Below are positions 60,167 through 64,000 of a stretch of 64,000 nucleotides of DNA, in pieces. The notes under the pieces were generated by a model, which saw nothing but the letters and a program-made list of their open reading frames with translations, was not told the origin of the DNA and made no database searches. Position 1 is the stretch's first letter. Each line of letters begins with the position of its first letter. Both the position numbers and the translations under genes were made by a program. The stretch is from Rhodothermales bacterium (GTDB taxonomy: Bacteria; Bacteroidota; Rhodothermia; Rhodothermales; UBA10348). The stretch lies in NCBI GenBank assembly GCA_024711125.1, contig JANJTM010000074.1, forward strand, positions 1-64,000, given 5' to 3'.

Positions 60167-61129
60167 TCAGACGACTGCCTCGTGCTCGAGGTACCAACGG
60201 TACGTGGCAGCCACGCCGTCCCGGAGCGGGATCCGGGCCGTCCAGCCGAGGGCGTGAAGGCGGGTCACGTCCACGAGCTTGCGCGGCGTTCCGTCAGGTT
60301 TCGAGAGGTCGTGCTCGATCGCGCCGCGATACCCGACGACGTCGGCGACCAGTTCCGCGAGTTCGCGGATCGTGATGTCCCCACCGACCCCGGCGTTGAG
60401 CAGGCCGCCGGGGGCGGCCGCATGCAGCGCGTCCTCGGGCGTTTCGAGCACGTGCAGGACGGCCGCGGCAAGGTCGTCCACGTGCAGGAATTCGCGCCGC
60501 GGCGTTCCGGTGCCCCACAGGACCACCGAACCGTCCGTGCGCTTCGCCTCGTGGAACTTTCGGATCAGCGCGGGCAGGACGTGGCTGGCCGCCAGGTCGA
60601 AATTGTCGCCCGGGCCGTACAGGTTCGTCGGCATCATGCTCACGAAGTCGGCGCCGTGCTGCCGACGGAGCGCCTCGCACAGCTTTACCCCGGCGATTTT
60701 CGCGATCGCGTACCACTCGTTGGTGGGTTCGAGCGGGGCCGTCAGCAGGTACTCCTCCCGGAGAGGCTGGGGGGCGAGCTTCGGATAGATGCAGGTAGAC
60801 CCGAGGAATACCAGTCGCCGCACGCCGCTTGCGAAAGCCGAGCCGATGACGTTCTGCTGGATCTGCAGGTTGTCGTACAGGAAATCGGCCGGAAAGCGGT
60901 CGTTGGCGAGGATTCCGCCCACCCTGGCCGCGGCGAGCACCACGAATTCGGGGCGCTCGGTCTCGAAGAACGCCCGCACGGCCGCCTGGTCGGCCAGGTC
61001 GAGTTCGGCACGCGTGCGCAGGAGCAAGCGGTCGTAACCGGCCGAGGACAGCGCGCGCGCGACCGCGGATCCGACCAGCCCGCGGTGCCCGGCGACGAAG
61101 ATCCGGGCGTCCTTGCGTTCCAGTCTCAT
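60167..61129 (-). CDS. fcl: GDP-L-fucose synthase
   Basis: 320 residues. NAD(P)-binding [10 protein letters not shown] (13-22), SDR-extended catalytic Tyr-x3-Lys in [23 protein letters not shown] serine block, and [16 protein letters not shown] substrate block. Epimerises and reduces GDP-4-keto-6-deoxymannose to GDP-L-fucose for surface glycans. Its start overlaps the gmd stop by four bases (ATGA), so both enzymes are made together. Confidence 0.95.
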   Translation of the reverse strand: MRLERKDARIFVAGHRGLVGSAVARALSSAGYDRLLLRTRAELDLADQAAVRAFFETERPEFVVLAAARVGGILANDRFPADFLYDNLQIQQNVIGSAFASGVRRLVFLGSTCIYPKLAPQPLREEYLLTAPLEPTNEWYAIAKIAGVKLCEALRRQHGADFVSMMPTNLYGPGDNFDLAASHVLPALIRKFHEAKRTDGSVVLWGTGTPRREFLHVDDLAAAVLHVLETPEDALHAAAPGGLLNAGVGGDITIRELAELVADVVGYRGAIEHDLSKPDGTPRKLVDVTRLHALGWTARIPLRDGVAATYRWYLEHEAVV

Positions 61130-62190
61130 CGCGAGCCTGCCTCCCGGCGCGCGTCAAGAAGGTCGCGTGCGACCATCTCCTCGACCAGCTGTTCGAGAGT
61201 ATGGGTGGGGGTCCAACCGAGCGTCTCGCGCGCTTTCGTGGCGTCGCCTACCAGCAGGTCGACCTCGGCGGGGCGGTAGTACCTCGGGTCGATGGCTACG
61301 CGCACGCTGCCGTCCCGGGCGTCCACCCCCTGCTCGGTCTCCCCGGAGCCCCGGAACTCGAGCGGGATGCCGGCGGCCGCGAACGCCATGCCCGCCATGT
61401 CGCGGACGGTCGTCGTGCGGCCCGTGGCGAGCACGAAATCGTCGGCCTCGTGGTGCTGCAGGATGCGCCACATGCCCTCCACGTAATCCTTCGCGTGACC
61501 CCAGTCGCGCCGGGCGTCGAGATTGCCGAGGTAGACGGTCGATTCGAGCCCGACCGCGATGCGGGCCGCGGCGCGCGTGATCTTGCGCGTGACGAAGGTT
61601 TCGCCCCGGATCGGACTTTCGTGGTTGAACAGGATCCCGTTCGCGGCAAACATGCCGTAGGACTCGCGGTAATTGACCGTGATCCAGTACCCGTAGAGCT
61701 TGGCCGCCCCGTACGGGCTGCGCGGGTAGAACGGGGTCCTCTCGGTCTGCGGAATCTCCTGGACCTTGCCGTAGAGCTCGCTCGTCGACGCCTGGTAGAA
61801 CCGGGTCTTCGGCGTCAGCCCGAGGATGCGGATCGCCTCCAGGAGCCGCAGTACGCCGAGCGCGTCGCCGTTGGCCGTGTACTCGGGCGTCTCGAAGGAC
61901 ACCTGTACATGACTCTGCGCGCCGAGGTTGTAGATCTCGTCGGGCTGCACCTCCTGCACGATACGGATCAGGTTGGTCGCGTCGGTCAGGTCCCCGTAAT
62001 GCAGGTGGAACCGGGTATCCCGTTCATGCGGGTCCTGGTACAGGTGGTCGATGCGCGCCGTGTTGAACGAGCTGGCGCGGCGCTTGATGCCGTGCACGAC
62101 ATAGCCCTTGGAGAGGAGCAGCTCGGCCAGGTACGCACCGTCCTGGCCGGTGACGCCCGAGATCAGCGCCACGCGGGGGGAAGAAGCCAT
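61126..62190 (-). CDS. gmd: GDP-mannose 4,6-dehydratase
   Basis: 354 residues. N-terminal NADP site [27 protein letters not shown], Tyr-x3-Lys in [33 protein letters not shown] (Gmd signature) and [18 protein letters not shown]. Makes GDP-4-keto-6-deoxymannose, the substrate of the adjacent fcl product. Sixty bases separate it from ugd upstream. Confidence 0.96.
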   Translation of the reverse strand: MASSPRVALISGVTGQDGAYLAELLLSKGYVVHGIKRRASSFNTARIDHLYQDPHERDTRFHLHYGDLTDATNLIRIVQEVQPDEIYNLGAQSHVQVSFETPEYTANGDALGVLRLLEAIRILGLTPKTRFYQASTSELYGKVQEIPQTERTPFYPRSPYGAAKLYGYWITVNYRESYGMFAANGILFNHESPIRGETFVTRKITRAAARIAVGLESTVYLGNLDARRDWGHAKDYVEGMWRILQHHEADDFVLATGRTTTVRDMAGMAFAAAGIPLEFRGSGETEQGVDARDGSVRVAIDPRYYRPAEVDLLVGDATKARETLGWTPTHTLEQLVEEMVARDLLDARREAGSR

Positions 62191-62250
62191 GGGATCACGT
62201 GTTGTCGGGATCGGAACGCGGGTCGCGGTCCGGCCCGGAAATGGGCGGTG

Positions 62251-63600
62251 TCAGGCGAGCACGTCTTCGGTGACGTGGGGACGTCCGACCGAATAATACT
62301 CGTAGCCCATCTCGGCCATGCGGGACGGCTTGTAGAGGTTGCGTCCGTCGAAAATGATGCGGTGGGCCAGGCGGCGGTCGATCTCGTCCCAATCGGGACG
62401 GCGGAATTCGTGCCACTCGGTGCAGATCACGATGGCGTCGGCCCCGTCGAGGGTTTCGTACATCGAGCCCGCGTAGCGCAGGGAGTCGCCGAACACGCGA
62501 CGCGTGTTGTCGATCGCTTCCGGGTCGAACACGGTGAGCTCGGCGCCCAGGTCGAGCAGGCTTCGCACGACCGACAGCGCGGGCGATTCGCGGATGTCGT
62601 CGGTCTTGGCCTTGAACGCCAGGCCCCATACGGCCAGCTTGCGGCCCTCGAGGGACCCTCCGAAGCGCTCGGCAGCCCAACGCGGCAGCTTCTGCTGCTG
62701 CCGGTCGTTGACGCTGAGCACCGCGTCGACCAGCTGGAAATCGTAATCGTATTCCTCGGCGGTTCGGCGAAGGGCCTGCACGTCCTTCGGGAAACAGCTT
62801 CCGCCGAATCCGAGCCCCGGGTAGAGAAACTTGTTGCCGATGCGCGAATCCAGGCCGATTCCCACGCGCACCTCGTCCACGTTCGCGCCCACCTTCTCGC
62901 AGAGGTTCGCGACCTCGTTGATGAACGATACCTTCATGGCGAGGAAGGAGTTGGCGGCGTACTTCGTCATCTCGCTCGACCGCTCGTCCATGACGAGGAT
63001 CGGGTTGCCCTGCCGCACGAACGGCTCGTAGATCGACCGCATGATGGCCGCTGCGCGTTCGCTCGAGGTTCCGACCACGACGCGCTCGGGCTTCATGAAG
63101 TCGGCGACGGCCACGCCTTCCCGGAGGAATTCGGGGTTGGAAACCACGTCGAAGTCCTCGCCGGCCACGAGTCCCTGCGCCTCGAGCCGGGCACGGACCT
63201 TGTCGGCCGTTCCCACGGGTACGGTGGACTTGTTGACGACCACCCGGTAGCGCCGCGACTTCTGGGCCGACCAGTAGGCGCCGAGGTCGTCGGCCACCTG
63301 CAGCACGAACGACAGGTCGGCCGCGCCGTCGGCCCCCGGGGGGGTCGGAAGGGCGAGGAACAGCACGTCGGCGATTTCGGCGGCGTCGGGAAGGCTCGTC
63401 GTGAAGGAGAGCCGGTGCTCCCGCACCGAACGCTGGAGCAGGTCCTCGAGCCCGGCCTCGAAGATGGTGGCCTTGCCGGACCGCAAGATGCGGACCTTGT
63501 TCTCGTCGATGTCGACGCAGGTGACCCGGAAACCGGTATCCGCGAAGCAGGTGCCGGTGACGAGGCCGACGTAGCCGGTGCCGATGACGGCTAGATGCAT
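62251..63600 (-). CDS. ugd: UDP-glucose 6-dehydrogenase
   Basis: 449 residues from MHLAVIGTGYVGLVTGTCFAD; an upstream ATG would add ten residues. NAD site GTGYVGLV at 7-14, catalytic Cys in GFGGSCFPKDVQALR, NPEFLREGVAVADF and KTDDIRESPALSVVR blocks. It oxidises UDP-glucose to UDP-glucuronate for acidic exopolysaccharides. Together with fcl/gmd it forms a leftward nucleotide-sugar operon, so a fucose- and glucuronate-containing capsule or matrix is likely. Confidence 0.96.
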   Translation of the reverse strand: MHLAVIGTGYVGLVTGTCFADTGFRVTCVDIDENKVRILRSGKATIFEAGLEDLLQRSVREHRLSFTTSLPDAAEIADVLFLALPTPPGADGAADLSFVLQVADDLGAYWSAQKSRRYRVVVNKSTVPVGTADKVRARLEAQGLVAGEDFDVVSNPEFLREGVAVADFMKPERVVVGTSSERAAAIMRSIYEPFVRQGNPILVMDERSSEMTKYAANSFLAMKVSFINEVANLCEKVGANVDEVRVGIGLDSRIGNKFLYPGLGFGGSCFPKDVQALRRTAEEYDYDFQLVDAVLSVNDRQQQKLPRWAAERFGGSLEGRKLAVWGLAFKAKTDDIRESPALSVVRSLLDLGAELTVFDPEAIDNTRRVFGDSLRYAGSMYETLDGADAIVICTEWHEFRRPDWDEIDRRLAHRIIFDGRNLYKPSRMAEMGYEYYSVGRPHVTEDVLA

Positions 63601-63624
63601 GGAAGGAGGGGCGTTGGTAGGAAC

Positions 63625-63669
63625 GGCCAAAGATAAAGCCGGTCCGTCCCTGCGTGAAGGACGGACCGG
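63625..63669 (-). terminator. Rho-independent terminator of the phytoene desaturase gene
   Basis: CCGGTCCGTCC (63639-63649) and GGACGGACCGG (63659-63669) form a perfect 11-bp stem. Reading leftward, it is followed by CTTTATCTTTGG (63627-63638). It separates the carotenoid gene from ugd. Confidence 0.85.
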
Positions 63670-63717
63670 GGCTTCGTTCGTATCGGCTGTCGAAGGCGGG
63701 GATTCAACCCCGTGCGA

Positions 63718-64000
63718 TCACTTCGCCGCAAACGCCTCCGGTTCGGGGACGACCGTGTCCAGCACCCGCGCGGTCGACAGAACGCCCGGCATGCCGGCGC
63801 CGGGATGCGTGCCTCCGCCCACGAAATACAGGTGCTCCACGTCCTCGCTGCGATTGTGCGGGCGGAAGTACGCGCTCTGGGTCAGCACGGGTTGCACCGA
63901 GAAGGCGGCGCCCTTGAACGAAAGGTAATCGTCGAGAAAGCCCAGGGGCGTCAGCATCGTGGAGGCGACGAGGTGCTTCGAGAGGCCCGGCAGCAACGTG
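63718..64000 (-). CDS. Phytoene desaturase/CrtI-type carotenoid oxidoreductase, C-terminal end
   Basis: 94 residues visible; the 5' end lies beyond the window. GGGTHPGAGMPGVLSTARVL is the C-terminal FAD-binding signature of CrtI-type desaturases and related carotenoid enzymes, preceded by FLDDYLSFKGAAFSVQPVLTQSAYFRPHNR. Such enzymes dehydrogenate phytoene or related C30/C40 carotenoids at the membrane. Which member (CrtI, CrtN, CrtD, CrtO) cannot be decided from this fragment. A terminator follows the stop. Confidence 0.9.
   Translation of the reverse strand, partial: TLLPGLSKHLVASTMLTPLGFLDDYLSFKGAAFSVQPVLTQSAYFRPHNRSEDVEHLYFVGGGTHPGAGMPGVLSTARVLDTVVPEPEAFAAK

Noticed and set aside
61201-63594. 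797-residue plus-strand ORF opposite gmd and ugd
   Set aside because: Shadow of two intact enzymes; composition without domains.
63690-63720. T-arm-like GGGGATTCAACCCC near the right end
   Set aside because: Forms only a short hairpin next to the desaturase stop; no other tRNA parts present.

Overview
The window is a GC-rich chromosomal stretch with dense, short-gap, multi-gene operons. Type IX secretion (T9SS) C-terminal sorting domains, DUF5916 and DUF5695 secreted proteins, many lipoproteins, TonB-linked outer-membrane proteins, a Bacteroidota-type GNAT protein and TTG-N19/20-TAnnTT promoters all point to Bacteroidota/Rhodothermota. The high GC suggests a Rhodothermales-like bacterium; this is inferred from gene content and not proved. 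No insertion sequence, prophage or CRISPR array was seen.

Layout. 1-3.7 kb: 3' end of a T9SS cargo gene, a BlaI-type repressor with an M56 protease/TonB-domain sensor behind a clear promoter with two dyads, and a two-gene unit (zinc-knuckle/excisionase-HTH protein plus RuvC-fold protein). 3.8-9.7 kb: large secreted DUF5695-like protein, ABC exporter, DinB protein, VapBC toxin-antitoxin. 9.8-17.5 kb: T9SS cargo, paired palindromic repeats, sulfatase lipoprotein, tRNA-Leu(CAA), and a cupin / PAF-AH-like hydrolase / DUF5916 operon. 17.5-20.7 kb: M20 peptidase, SDR and phosphodiesterase-like lipoprotein operon. 20.8-21.5 kb: a lipoprotein gene with its own terminator.

21.6-37.5 kb: a leftward run of eleven genes, yihY-tamA-tamB-mlaE-mlaF-mlaD-tgt-ispH-lipoprotein-xylB-lipoprotein. 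It combines TamA/TamB with an Mce/Mla-type ABC lipid transporter, so it looks like an envelope lipid-traffic locus with housekeeping genes attached. The Tgt has lost all four usual zinc ligands while keeping its catalytic aspartates.

37.6-46.4 kb: clpX, an RNA cytosine methyltransferase, an EcsC protein, an outer-membrane barrel, deoxynucleoside kinase and valS. 46.5-52.9 kb: a secreted barrel protein, a NodU/TobZ carbamoyltransferase, an unlisted 58-residue single-TM protein, a Tat-like PLP enzyme, L-2-hydroxyglutarate oxidase and an orphan HPt-domain protein. 53.2-56.7 kb: truC, a PH/GRAM-like hypothetical, a GNAT protein and aroC. 56.7-60.1 kb: a probable metal-uptake cassette (His/Cys-rich small membrane protein, ZnuD-like TonB receptor, acidic lipoprotein). 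60.1-64 kb: GDP-L-fucose and UDP-glucuronate precursor genes (fcl, gmd, ugd) and the 3' end of a phytoene desaturase gene, implying capsule or exopolysaccharide and carotenoid synthesis.
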